Source of the DNA: UJ101 sp965262705
Lineage (GTDB): Bacteria; Bacteroidota; Bacteroidia; Flavobacteriales; UJ101
Assembly: GCA_965262705.1 (NCBI GenBank)
Contig: OZ253556.1
Location: 744,001 to 808,000, forward strand
DNA length: 64,000 nucleotides
Direction: 5' to 3'
Of this stretch, positions 51,402 through 60,006 are shown piece by piece. Under the pieces are notes generated by a model. That model made no database searches and had not been told where the DNA came from. It saw only the letters and a list, made by a program, of their open reading frames with translations. How positions within the stretch are numbered: the stretch's first letter is position 1; each line of letters opens with the position of its first letter. A program made the position numbers and the translations under genes.

Positions 51402-54002
51402 ATGAATTTAGATAATTTTACCTTAAAATCACAAGAAGTCATTCAACAAGCCCAACAAATTGCATTTTCTTTAGAAAATCAAGCCATTGATACCGGGCAT
51501 ATCTTAAAAGCCATTTTTGAAAAAGATAAAAATGTAACGCCGTTTCTCTTAAAAAAATTGGGCGTGAATCTCCATTTAACCCAAGAAGTATTAAACAAGA
51601 ACTTAAAAAGTTATTCAAAAGTGCATGGCGGGCAGCAACATTTATCGCAAAACGCTGCAAAAGTAATTCATATCGCACAGTCCGAGGCCAAAAAGATGAA
51701 AGATGAATATGTTTCTATTGAACATCTGCTGCTGGGGCTTTTAAAATCAGGAGATTCGGTTTCACAAATTTTAAAAGACCAGGGGGTAACCGAAAAAGGA
51801 CTTCTTGAGGTAATTAAAGACCTCAGAAAAGGTGCGCGCGTAACTACGGCTTCAGCGGAAGAAACCTATAATGCCCTATCAAAATATGCAAAAAATCTTA
51901 ATGAGTTTGCAAAAACCGGTAAACTGGATCCCGTTATCGGAAGGGATGAAGAAATCCGTAGAGTGCTACAGATCTTATCTCGTAGAACGAAGAATAATCC
52001 GATATTGATAGGAGAACCCGGCGTAGGAAAAACAGCAATAGCAGAGGGATTAGCGCACCGAATTGTAAAAGGAGATGTTCCTGAAAATTTGAAAGATAAG
52101 CGCTTATACTCCTTAGATATGGGGGCTTTAATAGCAGGGGCAAAATATAAAGGAGAATTTGAAGAGCGGCTCAAATCGGTCGTTAAGGAAGTAACCGGAT
52201 CTGATGGAAAAATCTTATTATTTATCGATGAAATTCATACCTTAGTTGGTGCTGGAGCAGGTGAAGGAGCGATGGATGCAGCGAATATATTAAAACCTGC
52301 GCTGGCGAGAGGAGAACTGCGAGCGATTGGTGCTACTACACTTAATGAATACCAAAAGTATTTTGAAAAAGATAAGGCGTTAGAGCGGCGTTTTCAAAAA
52401 GTGTTAGTAGAGGAGCCGGATACGGAAGCAGCCATTTCTATTTTAAGAGGAATTAAAGAAAAGTACGAAACGCATCATAAAGTTCGGATTAAAGATGAAG
52501 CGATTATTGCCTCGGTAGAATTGTCGCAACGCTATATTTCTGACCGCTTTTTACCGGATAAAGCGATTGATTTAATTGATGAGGCTTCGTCAAAATTACG
52601 AATGGAAATTAACTCTAAACCCGAAGAATTAGATGCATTAGATCGAAAAATCATGCAATTAGAGATTGAAATTGAAGCTATTAAGCGTGAAAATGATGAA
52701 ATTAAACTGGCGTTGTTAAGACAAGATTTAGCGGGTTTGAATGAAGAAAGAAATCAAATCAATGCGAAATGGAAAAGTGAAAAAGAAGAAGTGGAAATTC
52801 TTCAATCGGCTAAAGAAGAAATAGAAAATCTGAAATTTGAGGCGGAACAAGCTGCTCGTGAGGGAGATTATGGCAAAGTAGCTGAAATTCGTTACGGTAG
52901 GATGAAGGAAGCCGAAGAGAAGCTAAAACGATATGAAGAGAAACTAACCGCAAGCACAGAAACCCATCGATTGATTAAAGAAGAAGTAACTCGTGAGGAT
53001 ATTGCAGAGGTTGTTGCCAAATGGACCGGAATTCCTGTAACTAAAATGATGCAAAGTGAGCGTGAAAAGTTGTTGCATCTTGAAGAAGAACTCCACCAAA
53101 GAGTTATCGGGCAGGATGAAGCGATTACAGCGGTTTCAAATGCCATTCGTCGTTCGAGGGCAGGCTTGCAGGATAATAAAAAACCGATTGGTTCTTTCTT
53201 ATTTCTCGGTTCAACAGGCGTGGGAAAAACAGAACTGGCAAAAGCGCTGGCGGCGTATCTTTTTGATGATGAAGCGAATATGACTCGTATTGACATGAGC
53301 GAGTATCAGGAAAGGCACGCAGTGAGTCGATTGATAGGAGCGCCTCCGGGTTATGTAGGCTATGATGAGGGAGGGCAGTTGACCGAGGCAGTTCGACGCC
53401 GTCCGTATTCCGTGGTTTTATTGGACGAAATTGAAAAGGCGCACTCAGATACGTTTAATATTTTGTTGCAGGTATTGGATGACGGACGCTTAACGGATAA
53501 TAAAGGACGCATAGTAGATTTTAAAAATACGATTATTATTATGACTTCTAATATGGGAGCGCATATTATTCGAGAAAATTTTGAGAATTTGGTAGATAAA
53601 GATACGAATGCGGTTTTAGAAGTTACTCGAAAGGAAGTATTTGATTTATTGAAAAAAACGATTCGTCCAGAGTTCTTAAATCGTATTGATGAGGTTTTAA
53701 TGTTTAGCCCGCTCGCTAAAAAAGAGATTAGGCAAATTGTTCAAATTCAACTAAAGCAACTGAAACAAATTTTAATCAAAAAAGACATTACCCTTGATGC
53801 GACCGAACAGGCATTAGATTGGATTGCTGAAAAAGGCTACGAACCTCAGTTTGGTGCACGCCCTCTAAAACGGGTGATTCAAACTAAGGTGCTCAATGAA
53901 CTTTCGAAAGAAATTATCGAAGGAAAAATTAAGGAAGGGAGCGTTGTGCTGTTAGATTATTTTGAGGGAAAGGAGCAGTTGATATTTAGAGCTAGATCGT
54001 AA
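51402..54002 (+). CDS. clpB: ATP-dependent disaggregase chaperone ClpB
   Basis: 866 aa. With DnaK it pulls apart protein aggregates after heat stress. The N-domain repeats (1-150) and two AAA modules are complete: Walker A GEPGVGKT (204-211) and GSTGVGKT (about 604), Walker B ILLFIDEIHTLVGAG and VVLLDEIEKAH. The coiled-coil middle domain (about 400-530: KIMQLEIEIEAIKRENDE, EEEVEIL-like heptads) sets ClpB apart from ClpA and ClpC. GARPLKRVIQTKVLNELSKE ends the D2 domain. Transcribed alone. Confidence 0.97.
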   Translation: MNLDNFTLKSQEVIQQAQQIAFSLENQAIDTGHILKAIFEKDKNVTPFLLKKLGVNLHLTQEVLNKNLKSYSKVHGGQQHLSQNAAKVIHIAQSEAKKMKDEYVSIEHLLLGLLKSGDSVSQILKDQGVTEKGLLEVIKDLRKGARVTTASAEETYNALSKYAKNLNEFAKTGKLDPVIGRDEEIRRVLQILSRRTKNNPILIGEPGVGKTAIAEGLAHRIVKGDVPENLKDKRLYSLDMGALIAGAKYKGEFEERLKSVVKEVTGSDGKILLFIDEIHTLVGAGAGEGAMDAANILKPALARGELRAIGATTLNEYQKYFEKDKALERRFQKVLVEEPDTEAAISILRGIKEKYETHHKVRIKDEAIIASVELSQRYISDRFLPDKAIDLIDEASSKLRMEINSKPEELDALDRKIMQLEIEIEAIKRENDEIKLALLRQDLAGLNEERNQINAKWKSEKEEVEILQSAKEEIENLKFEAEQAAREGDYGKVAEIRYGRMKEAEEKLKRYEEKLTASTETHRLIKEEVTREDIAEVVAKWTGIPVTKMMQSEREKLLHLEEELHQRVIGQDEAITAVSNAIRRSRAGLQDNKKPIGSFLFLGSTGVGKTELAKALAAYLFDDEANMTRIDMSEYQERHAVSRLIGAPPGYVGYDEGGQLTEAVRRRPYSVVLLDEIEKAHSDTFNILLQVLDDGRLTDNKGRIVDFKNTIIIMTSNMGAHIIRENFENLVDKDTNAVLEVTRKEVFDLLKKTIRPEFLNRIDEVLMFSPLAKKEIRQIVQIQLKQLKQILIKKDITLDATEQALDWIAEKGYEPQFGARPLKRVIQTKVLNELSKEIIEGKIKEGSVVLLDYFEGKEQLIFRARS

Positions 54003-54057
54003 GGTCTCAGGATTATAAACTTTCAACAGATCAAAATTGCCTAAGCACCATCATAGT

Positions 54058-54408
54058 TTACTCGCCGTGTAAAAAGGCTTTTTTATCTTCTAATGATCTG
54101 GTATCCTCTACATGATTTTCATCCGGCAAACAGCAATCTACCGGGCAAACTGCCGCGCACTGAGGTTCTTCATGAAACCCTACACACTCGGTACACTTGT
54201 CGGTTACAATAAAGTAAACATCATCTGAGACGGGTTCCTGCATCTCTTCGGCACCGGTAGTAATCCCCGATTTTGGAGTAATCATTCCGCTCAATGCTGT
54301 TCCTTCAGAAAAAGACCATTCCATCGCCCCTTCATATATCGCATTATTCGGGCATTCAGGCTCACATGCGCCACAATTTATACATTCATCTGTTATAATA
54401 ATCGCCAT
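54058..54408 (-). CDS. Ferredoxin with two [4Fe-4S] clusters
   Basis: 116 aa. The first binding set is CINCGACEPECP near residue 9. The second is CTECVGFHEEPQCAAVCPVDCC near residue 72, whose longer loop is typical of the Alvin/7Fe-like subtype. An insertion (SGMITPKSGITTGAEEMQEP) separates them. A low-potential electron carrier in the cytosol. It is divergent from the LuxC-type reductase, an arrangement frequent in Flavobacteriia. Confidence 0.93.
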   Translation of the reverse strand: MAIIITDECINCGACEPECPNNAIYEGAMEWSFSEGTALSGMITPKSGITTGAEEMQEPVSDDVYFIVTDKCTECVGFHEEPQCAAVCPVDCCLPDENHVEDTRSLEDKKAFLHGE

Positions 54409-54437
54409 TTTCCTTTGTTTGACGTTAAAAACCGTTG

Positions 54438-54445
54438 TATTTTTG
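54438..54445 (+). promoter_or_regulatory. -7 promoter box TATTTTTG for the acyl-CoA reductase gene
   Basis: TATTTTTG matches TAnnTTTG. The start would be near 54449. It lies to the left of, and faces, the ferredoxin box. Confidence 0.45.
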
Positions 54446-54455
54446 TAAACAAAAG

Positions 54456-54463
54456 CAAAGGTA
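54456..54463 (-). promoter_or_regulatory. -7 promoter box TACCTTTG for the ferredoxin gene
   Basis: Plus-strand caaaggta reads TACCTTTG on the minus strand. The start would be near 54452, giving a 44-nt leader. The two promoters are face to face and overlap. Confidence 0.5.
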
Positions 54464-54485
54464 CGACTTTTAATTATATATATGA

Positions 54486-55553
54486 ATGAATTTAACCCAA
54501 CGGATTAATGATTTTAGCCAGATTGGTCATTTTTTAAAAGAGTTCTTAACGATTGATTTTGAAAATGATACAGCAGTTGTTTTTCATAGTCATTTTTATC
54601 TGGAATTAAAAAAAATTGTAGAAACTAATTATCATTATAATGCATTTTTTACACAAGAAAATATTCTTTATGCGCTAAGCCAATGGAAAGAAGCGTTAAC
54701 TGAGGAAAATCTGAGTGCATGGCTAGCGCCCTATCATATAGCAGATCAAGAAATTACTAAAACAATAGGCATCATTATGGCGGGAAATGTTCCTATGGTA
54801 GGATTTCACGATCTACTCAGTACGTTTATCTACGGTTATAAAGCAAAAATCAAGCTTTCTTCTAAAGATCATTTACTCTTTCCTTTTTTTATTCGATTTC
54901 TATGCTATATTCGTCCCCAATGGGAAAAATCTATACAAATTGTAGAAAATCAACTAACCGATTTTGATGCCGTTATCGCCACGGGAAGTAACAATACTTC
55001 TCGCTATTTTCAATATTATTTTAGTAAATATCCTCGTATTATTCGTAAAAACAGGATCTCTGCAGCGGTTCTCACCGGAAATGAATCAGTGAGGGATTTA
55101 AGATCCTTAGGAGAAGATATTTTTCGTTATTTTGGGCTGGGCTGTAGAAATGTATCTAAAATTTTTGTTCCTGAGCATTTTGACCTTAACGGGTTGCTGA
55201 AAAGTTTTTCCTCATTTCGTGAGGTTATGGATCATCACACATATCGAAATAATTATGACTATTACAAAGCTGTTTTTTTAATGAATCAAGACAAAATCAT
55301 TGACAATGGCTTTATTATTTTAAAAGAAGATCAAAATTTATACAGCCCCATCGGGACACTGTTTTATGAGTATTACAAGGATTTATCCGCGGTTAAAGAC
55401 CGTTTAAAAAGAGAAAAAGATAAAATACAATGCATCGTTAGTCAATCGTTTACAGCGAATGAAATTCCTTTTGGGCAAACCCAAAAACCGGCACTCAATC
55501 AGTATGCAGATGGCTTAGACACGCTCGCTTTTTTTAAGACACTCGCCGAATGA
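54486..55553 (+). CDS. Acyl-CoA reductase, LuxC-like
   Basis: 355 aa, aldehyde-dehydrogenase fold. IGIIMAGNVPMVGFHDLLST, SSKDHLLFPFFIRFL, AVIATGSNNTSRYFQYYFSK, the nucleotide-binding NRISAAVLTGNESV and the active-site cysteine in FRYFGLGCRNVSKIFVPEHF. LuxC enzymes reduce fatty acyl-CoA to aldehyde. In non-luminous Flavobacteriia the role is unknown. It overlaps the TrhA-like gene by 4 bp (ATGA). Confidence 0.85.
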   Translation: MNLTQRINDFSQIGHFLKEFLTIDFENDTAVVFHSHFYLELKKIVETNYHYNAFFTQENILYALSQWKEALTEENLSAWLAPYHIADQEITKTIGIIMAGNVPMVGFHDLLSTFIYGYKAKIKLSSKDHLLFPFFIRFLCYIRPQWEKSIQIVENQLTDFDAVIATGSNNTSRYFQYYFSKYPRIIRKNRISAAVLTGNESVRDLRSLGEDIFRYFGLGCRNVSKIFVPEHFDLNGLLKSFSSFREVMDHHTYRNNYDYYKAVFLMNQDKIIDNGFIILKEDQNLYSPIGTLFYEYYKDLSAVKDRLKREKDKIQCIVSQSFTANEIPFGQTQKPALNQYADGLDTLAFFKTLAE

Positions 55554-56188
55554 GCGCGATGCGTTACAGTCCAAAAGAAGAGTATGTTAACACGATAACT
55601 CACGGCATAGGTATGGTATTATCTATCTTTGCCTTTTTTCTTATACTGCACCGCACCTTAGAAATTGGCAAAAGCCGCGTGATTATCGGGGGCTTAATTT
55701 TTGCTGCGACGCTTCTTCTCATGTACACCTTTTCTACTCTATACCACAGCGTTAGAACCGCAAGAAAAAAACGAATTTTCAGAATGTTAGATCATATCGC
55801 TATCTACTTGCTCATTGCGGGAACTTACACGCCCTTTATGCTGATTACTTTGAGAGATGAAGTCTGGGGGAATCGTATTCTTTGGGTTATATGGGCGCTG
55901 GCATTCTTGGGCATTATTTATAAAACGACCGCACTGGGGCGATATAAAAAATTCTCTTTATTTTTATATCTTGGGATGGGCTGGTTAGTTATTTTTGCCG
56001 CCGTACCTATGATAAGAATGCTGCCTATGGAAGCGCTGACCCTGGTTATTTTAGGCGGGCTGTCTTATACGCTTGGCACAATCTTTTACCGCTGGAAAAA
56101 ACTTCCCTTTCATCATGCCATCTGGCACTTGTTTGTACTGGGCGGAAGTATTTTTCATTTTTTTGCTGTATTTTTTTATGTTATTTGA
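55550..56188 (+). CDS. trhA: Hemolysin III / TrhA family membrane protein (PAQR)
   Basis: 212 aa with seven helices. PAQR motifs: NTITHGIGMVLSI, LYTFSTLYHSVRTARKKRIF (printed as MYTFSTLYHS in the sequence), DHIAIYLLIAGTYTPFMLIT and HHAIWHLFVLGGSIFHFFAV, with the metal-site Ser, Asp and His residues. It is linked to control of membrane energetics in E. coli. Calling it a hemolysin is historical. Its TGA stop (56186-56188) uses the first two bases of a MITE derivative, as in the FAH-family gene. Confidence 0.92.
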   Translation: MSAMRYSPKEEYVNTITHGIGMVLSIFAFFLILHRTLEIGKSRVIIGGLIFAATLLLMYTFSTLYHSVRTARKKRIFRMLDHIAIYLLIAGTYTPFMLITLRDEVWGNRILWVIWALAFLGIIYKTTALGRYKKFSLFLYLGMGWLVIFAAVPMIRMLPMEALTLVILGGLSYTLGTIFYRWKKLPFHHAIWHLFVLGGSIFHFFAVFFYVI

Positions 56189-56246
56189 AAACCTTTAGCT
56201 TATCCGCTGACTTGCAGTTGCTAAAGTTTTTTTTCTCAACGGTATC
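56187..56246 (+). repeat. Short MITE derivative forming the trhA stop codon
   Basis: gaaaacctttagcttatccg, ctgacttgcagttgctaaag, ttttttttctcaacggtatc. The initial ga completes the TGA stop. It ends 7 bp from the stop codon of the convergent exporter gene. Confidence 0.75.
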
Positions 56247-56252
56247 AACTTT

Positions 56253-58628
56253 TTATTTTTTTCCGGTTTTTTTATTGAGAGGAGGTTTAGATTCTTCAGT
56301 ATCATATTCAAATAAATCAATTTCGGGGTTAACAAAGCTTTTATTAGTTACACGTTTAAATGATAATAGAAGAGTTGGGAGTAAAATTAAATCGCTAATT
56401 ACTGCCATAAGTAAAGTTAGTGAAACCAGTCCGCCTAAAGCAACGGTGCCCCCGAAGTTTGAAAACATGAATATTCCAAATCCAAAAAACAAGACAGACG
56501 AAGTATAAAACATGCTAATACCCATTTCCCGTAAGGCATTTAATACAGAATGATAAATATCTCCTTTTGAGGCTTTTAGTTCCTGGCGATATTTTGCGAG
56601 AAAGTGAATCGTGTTATCTACCGCAATTCCAAAAGCAATACTAAAAACCAAAATAGTTGAAGGCTTAAGCGGAATTCCAAAATAACCCATAAATCCAGCC
56701 GTAGTAATAATCGGAACCAAATTTGGAAGTAAAGAAACTAAAACCATTCGTAGTGAAGCAAACATGGCGGACATGAGAACCGAAATAATTACAATAGCAA
56801 GGGTAATAGAGATTAAAAGATTTTTAGACAGATAGTAAGTACCCTTTAAAAAAACCAAAGAAGCGCCTGAAAGATAGGTTTTGAAATGATCTTTAGGAAA
56901 CAGCTCATTTTTTTCTTTTGCTACTTGATCAAAAATATATTCTAAATCTTTCGTGCTAAGGTTTTTTAGATAAGTCGTTATACGCGCTCTTTGTCCTGTA
57001 GAATCAATATAATTTTTTAAAATATTGGCATTAGATAAGGTATTTTGTGCATATTTTAAGATAAAATTTTTCTCTTGCCTATTTGGCATAGAATAAAAAG
57101 AAGGATTTTCATTGTAATAGGCCTGCTTAGCAAATTTTACTAGGCGGGTGATAGAAATAGGTGAGGATGAGTATTTTAAGGAATCAATAAATTGACTTAG
57201 CTTATCCATACGTTTAAGTGTTGATAACTTCATTACTCCTTTCGGGTGTTTTGTATCAATCATAATTTCTAAAGGTAAAATTCCCCCGAAATCTTCATCA
57301 AAAAAGGAAATATCTTGATAAAACTCTTTATTTTTTGCTAAATCATCAAGCATATTACCCGAAGTTTTAATCATAGTCATTCCAAATATGCTCAATATTA
57401 TTACAAAGAACGTAACCATATATACTATCTTTCGCTTATTAATTACCCCGCGCTGTATTCGATTAATCATTTGATTCATCCACTTTTTTTCAAGATGCCT
57501 AAGATGGCGGGGTTTCGGTTCAGAAATAAAAGAAAGCCCAATAGGAACGATTAAAATTGAAAGAAAAAAAATGCCTATAATATTTACAGAGGCAATAAGC
57601 CCAAACTGTTGCAGCGTGTCTGAATCGGTGAATATAAAAGTCAGGAAACCAAAAGCTGTAGTGAAATTAGTCATTAAAGCGGCATTACCTACTTTCATAA
57701 TGGTTCGTTGTAATGCCTTTATTTTGTTGCGATGGGTTTTAAATTCCTGTTGATATTTATTGATTAGAAATATACAATTAGGAATTCCTATAACAATCAT
57801 CAAGGGTGGAATTAATGCGGTTAGCGCCGTTAGTTCATAGTGAAATATATGCAATGAAGCAAACACCATAAGCACCGCAATTAATACAACGATAAGGGAA
57901 ATAAATGTTGTATGAAAGGAACGGAAAAACAAGAAAAATATTAATGACGTAATAAGCAATGCCCCTAAAATATAAAAAGTTGCTTCACGGCTTAATTCTT
58001 GAGCATTATTTGTTCTAATAACCGGAATGCCCGACAAGTAAAGATTAACCCCAGTTTGCTTTTCATATTGATGTATTTTCGATTCAATGTAATCAACGAT
58101 TTTAATACGCAATTCCGTATCCACAATATCCGGATGGAGATAAATAATCGCCTGATAAGCCCCTTTGTTGTGTATAATTCCTTGATAAAACGGATATTTT
58201 TTTAGCGTTTTTTGGAATTCTTTAATCCCCTCTGTATCGAACGTGGTGTTTGTGTATAGTGGCTTCAGGTCAAATTTTTTCAGTGAATTGTTCTTGCTCA
58301 GTACGCTGAGGTTATCTATTGAAACTATTTGCTGCACTCCTTGTTGCTGAGCAATAGACTTTATCGTATACTGCCATAATTTGAAATTTTTCGGCTGGAA
58401 AAAGCGGTTATCTTTAAATCCAATGACAACTATATTGTCCTCCTGTCCAAAAGTATTTCTGAAATTTTTAAAATTAACCCATACAGAATCGTAAGCGGGT
58501 AATAGCTTAGCTTCAGATTTTGTTAAGTGGACTTTTACATGAAATACTCCAAAAACAATTATAAAAAACAAAAGGGTAACAATATAAATTTTTCGGGTAA
58601 TGATAAATCGGGCAATGGCCTTCCACAT
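56253..58628 (-). CDS. RND-family exporter (MMPL / sterol-sensing-like permease)
   Basis: 791 aa with two repeats of a single helix, a periplasmic loop of about 170 residues and five helices. Signature segments LTALIPPLMIVIGIPNCIFL and PSTILVFSIAFGIAVDNTIH carry the GxxxN/D residues of the proton path (GIPNCIF in the first half, GIAVDNTI in the second). No TolC-like or adaptor gene is adjacent, typical of stand-alone lipid-related RND exporters in Bacteroidota. The substrate is unknown. The C-terminal tail is charged (EYDTEESKPPLNKKTGKK). Confidence 0.85.
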   Translation of the reverse strand: MWKAIARFIITRKIYIVTLLFFIIVFGVFHVKVHLTKSEAKLLPAYDSVWVNFKNFRNTFGQEDNIVVIGFKDNRFFQPKNFKLWQYTIKSIAQQQGVQQIVSIDNLSVLSKNNSLKKFDLKPLYTNTTFDTEGIKEFQKTLKKYPFYQGIIHNKGAYQAIIYLHPDIVDTELRIKIVDYIESKIHQYEKQTGVNLYLSGIPVIRTNNAQELSREATFYILGALLITSLIFFLFFRSFHTTFISLIVVLIAVLMVFASLHIFHYELTALTALIPPLMIVIGIPNCIFLINKYQQEFKTHRNKIKALQRTIMKVGNAALMTNFTTAFGFLTFIFTDSDTLQQFGLIASVNIIGIFFLSILIVPIGLSFISEPKPRHLRHLEKKWMNQMINRIQRGVINKRKIVYMVTFFVIILSIFGMTMIKTSGNMLDDLAKNKEFYQDISFFDEDFGGILPLEIMIDTKHPKGVMKLSTLKRMDKLSQFIDSLKYSSSPISITRLVKFAKQAYYNENPSFYSMPNRQEKNFILKYAQNTLSNANILKNYIDSTGQRARITTYLKNLSTKDLEYIFDQVAKEKNELFPKDHFKTYLSGASLVFLKGTYYLSKNLLISITLAIVIISVLMSAMFASLRMVLVSLLPNLVPIITTAGFMGYFGIPLKPSTILVFSIAFGIAVDNTIHFLAKYRQELKASKGDIYHSVLNALREMGISMFYTSSVLFFGFGIFMFSNFGGTVALGGLVSLTLLMAVISDLILLPTLLLSFKRVTNKSFVNPEIDLFEYDTEESKPPLNKKTGKK

Positions 58629-58704
58629 ATTCTTTTAAAATTTTAAAAAAGTAAAATTACTCATTTGAGTAAAATAAAGAAGAAAGAATTTTGTTTTGTT
58701 TATA

Positions 58705-58913
58705 GAGACCTTTAGCTTGCAATGACTTGCAGTTACAAAATAGATAAAAAGCATAAGGGCTAAACCACTTAACTTTAAACTGCTTCCTTTTAAAAAAACT
58801 AAAATCATCAAAATCAAAAGGTTGCCTTGGCGCTTAATTTTTATCGGGCGTTGCATTTTATTAGCTTCGTTGACTTGCAGTTGCTAAAATAGCGTTTAAA
58901 AATACGCCGATCT
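58705..58913 (+). repeat. Diverged long MITE copy with internal short-derivative blocks
   Basis: gagacctttagcttgcaatg, gacttgcagttacaaaatag, taaactgcttccttttaaaa, atcgggcgttgcattttatt, ending cgccgatct. The layout is the same as 1840-2107. It abuts the stop codon of the next gene. Confidence 0.65.
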
Positions 58914-58914
58914 A

Positions 58915-59454
58915 TTAAAATGAAAATGGCTTAAATATTCCACGAAAATAATGATTTTTATTGTATATAGAAAGGAATACGATCAAATAACTGCACCCAA
59001 AAGAAAATGTTCTAAGATTAAATTCATTCATCAGTCTTTGTGGTTTATATGGGCAAGGGATAAAAAAATAACCTAAAAGACAGCTAACGCTTGCGGTAAA
59101 TAAATCAAAGAAATCAAAAGTTCCATTTGTCAAATGAAAATATTGAATTGCCTCGATATAAAAGCTAAAAACCAAAGGAGAAAAAGCTAAATTGAATTTT
59201 TTGATATACAAATTTCTGGAAATAAGGGTCGCGCTAAAGACCCATAAACCTTGTGGAAGATTATAAATGAAAAATCCCTTAAGTAATGGATAAGAAAGTG
59301 TAGGAATATTTATCTGAAACAACTGATATAAAATTTGGTTAACGACAATATTTTCAGAACGAAAGAATAAATAAATGAATAAACTAATCAGTAAAGGAAA
59401 AATAATATAAGTATAATATAAGTTTGATTTTTTCTTTAAAAATAATTTTATCAT
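58915..59454 (-). CDS. Multi-helix membrane protein, possibly VanZ-like
   Basis: 179 aa with about five hydrophobic helices. GTFDFFDLFTASVSCLLGYF resembles the GTFDwxDilaN..G..lG motif of VanZ-like proteins, and EAIQYFHLTNGTFDF stands where VanZ has its E..Q segment. The family call is tentative. It is followed on its downstream side by a MITE and lies downstream of cspA. Confidence 0.5.
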   Translation of the reverse strand: MIKLFLKKKSNLYYTYIIFPLLISLFIYLFFRSENIVVNQILYQLFQINIPTLSYPLLKGFFIYNLPQGLWVFSATLISRNLYIKKFNLAFSPLVFSFYIEAIQYFHLTNGTFDFFDLFTASVSCLLGYFFIPCPYKPQRLMNEFNLRTFSFGCSYLIVFLSIYNKNHYFRGIFKPFSF

Positions 59455-59510
59455 GATTTAGTTTTTGAATGATGCTTCTCACCTTTAATTCACCATCGCG
59501 CTATATAAAC

Positions 59511-59553
59511 CAAAAAAGAGGAGAGATATTTAAAGATAAATATCCGCTCCTCC
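59511..59553 (-). terminator. Intrinsic terminator of cspA
   Basis: On the minus strand GGAGGAGCGGATATTTATCT then TTAAATATCTCTCCTC and six T. The stem is GAGGAG..GATATTT / AAATATC..CTCCTC, 37 bp after the cspA stop. Confidence 0.8.
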
Positions 59554-59589
59554 TTTAACCAAAAAAAACCTATCAAAATGAATATTTAA

Positions 59590-59784
59590 TTATCTAATAA
59601 CTTTCACATTTACTGCATTTAATCCTTTTTTACCCTCTTTTAATTCAAACTCCACTTCATCGCCTTCTTTGATATCATCAATCAATCCGCTTACATGTAC
59701 GAAATGCTCTTTTACTGAATTGTCCTCTATAATAAACCCAAACCCTTTGGCTTCATTGAAGAATTTTACTGTTCCTTTACTCAT
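59590..59784 (-). CDS. cspA: Cold-shock protein (CspA family)
   Basis: 64 aa from MSKGTVKFFNEAKGFGFI. An upstream in-frame ATG at 59808 would add eight residues, but it overlaps the -7 promoter box (59806-59813), so 59784 is the real start. RNP1 is KGFGFI and RNP2 is EHFVHVS. It is a single-stranded nucleic-acid chaperone that melts RNA structure. A complete transcription unit is visible: promoter, gene and terminator. Confidence 0.95.
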   Translation of the reverse strand: MSKGTVKFFNEAKGFGFIIEDNSVKEHFVHVSGLIDDIKEGDEVEFELKEGKKGLNAVNVKVIR

Positions 59785-59805
59785 TGTAATAATTATTTTA
59801 TTTCG

Positions 59806-59813
59806 CAAAGGTA
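59806..59813 (-). promoter_or_regulatory. -7 promoter box TACCTTTG for cspA
   Basis: Plus-strand caaaggta reads TACCTTTG on the minus strand. The mRNA would start near 59802 with a leader of only about 18 nt. Confidence 0.55.
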
Positions 59814-60006
59814 CTATTAATTAAATGAAATAAACTATTTTTTTTTTATTGAACCGCTTAAGGATAAAACATTCAAAATTTGAACTATATCGCTTGCGCT
59901 GACTTGTTATTGCTAAAGGGATCTTTTAAATAAAGTATATCAAAAAGTAGAAATTAGCACATATCCCTATTTTTAGTACTTTTTTCGCTACATTAGTTTT
60001 AAAAAA

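Noticed and set aside
51866..52174. Minus-strand frames of 70-100 codons inside clpB, and similar ones in secA, ftsH and rmlB
   Set aside because: They are antisense shadows of long conserved genes without their own initiation signals or motifs.
59785..59808. N-terminal extension of the cold-shock protein
   Set aside because: The extra ATG overlaps the TACCTTTG promoter box and the family starts at MSKGTVKFF.
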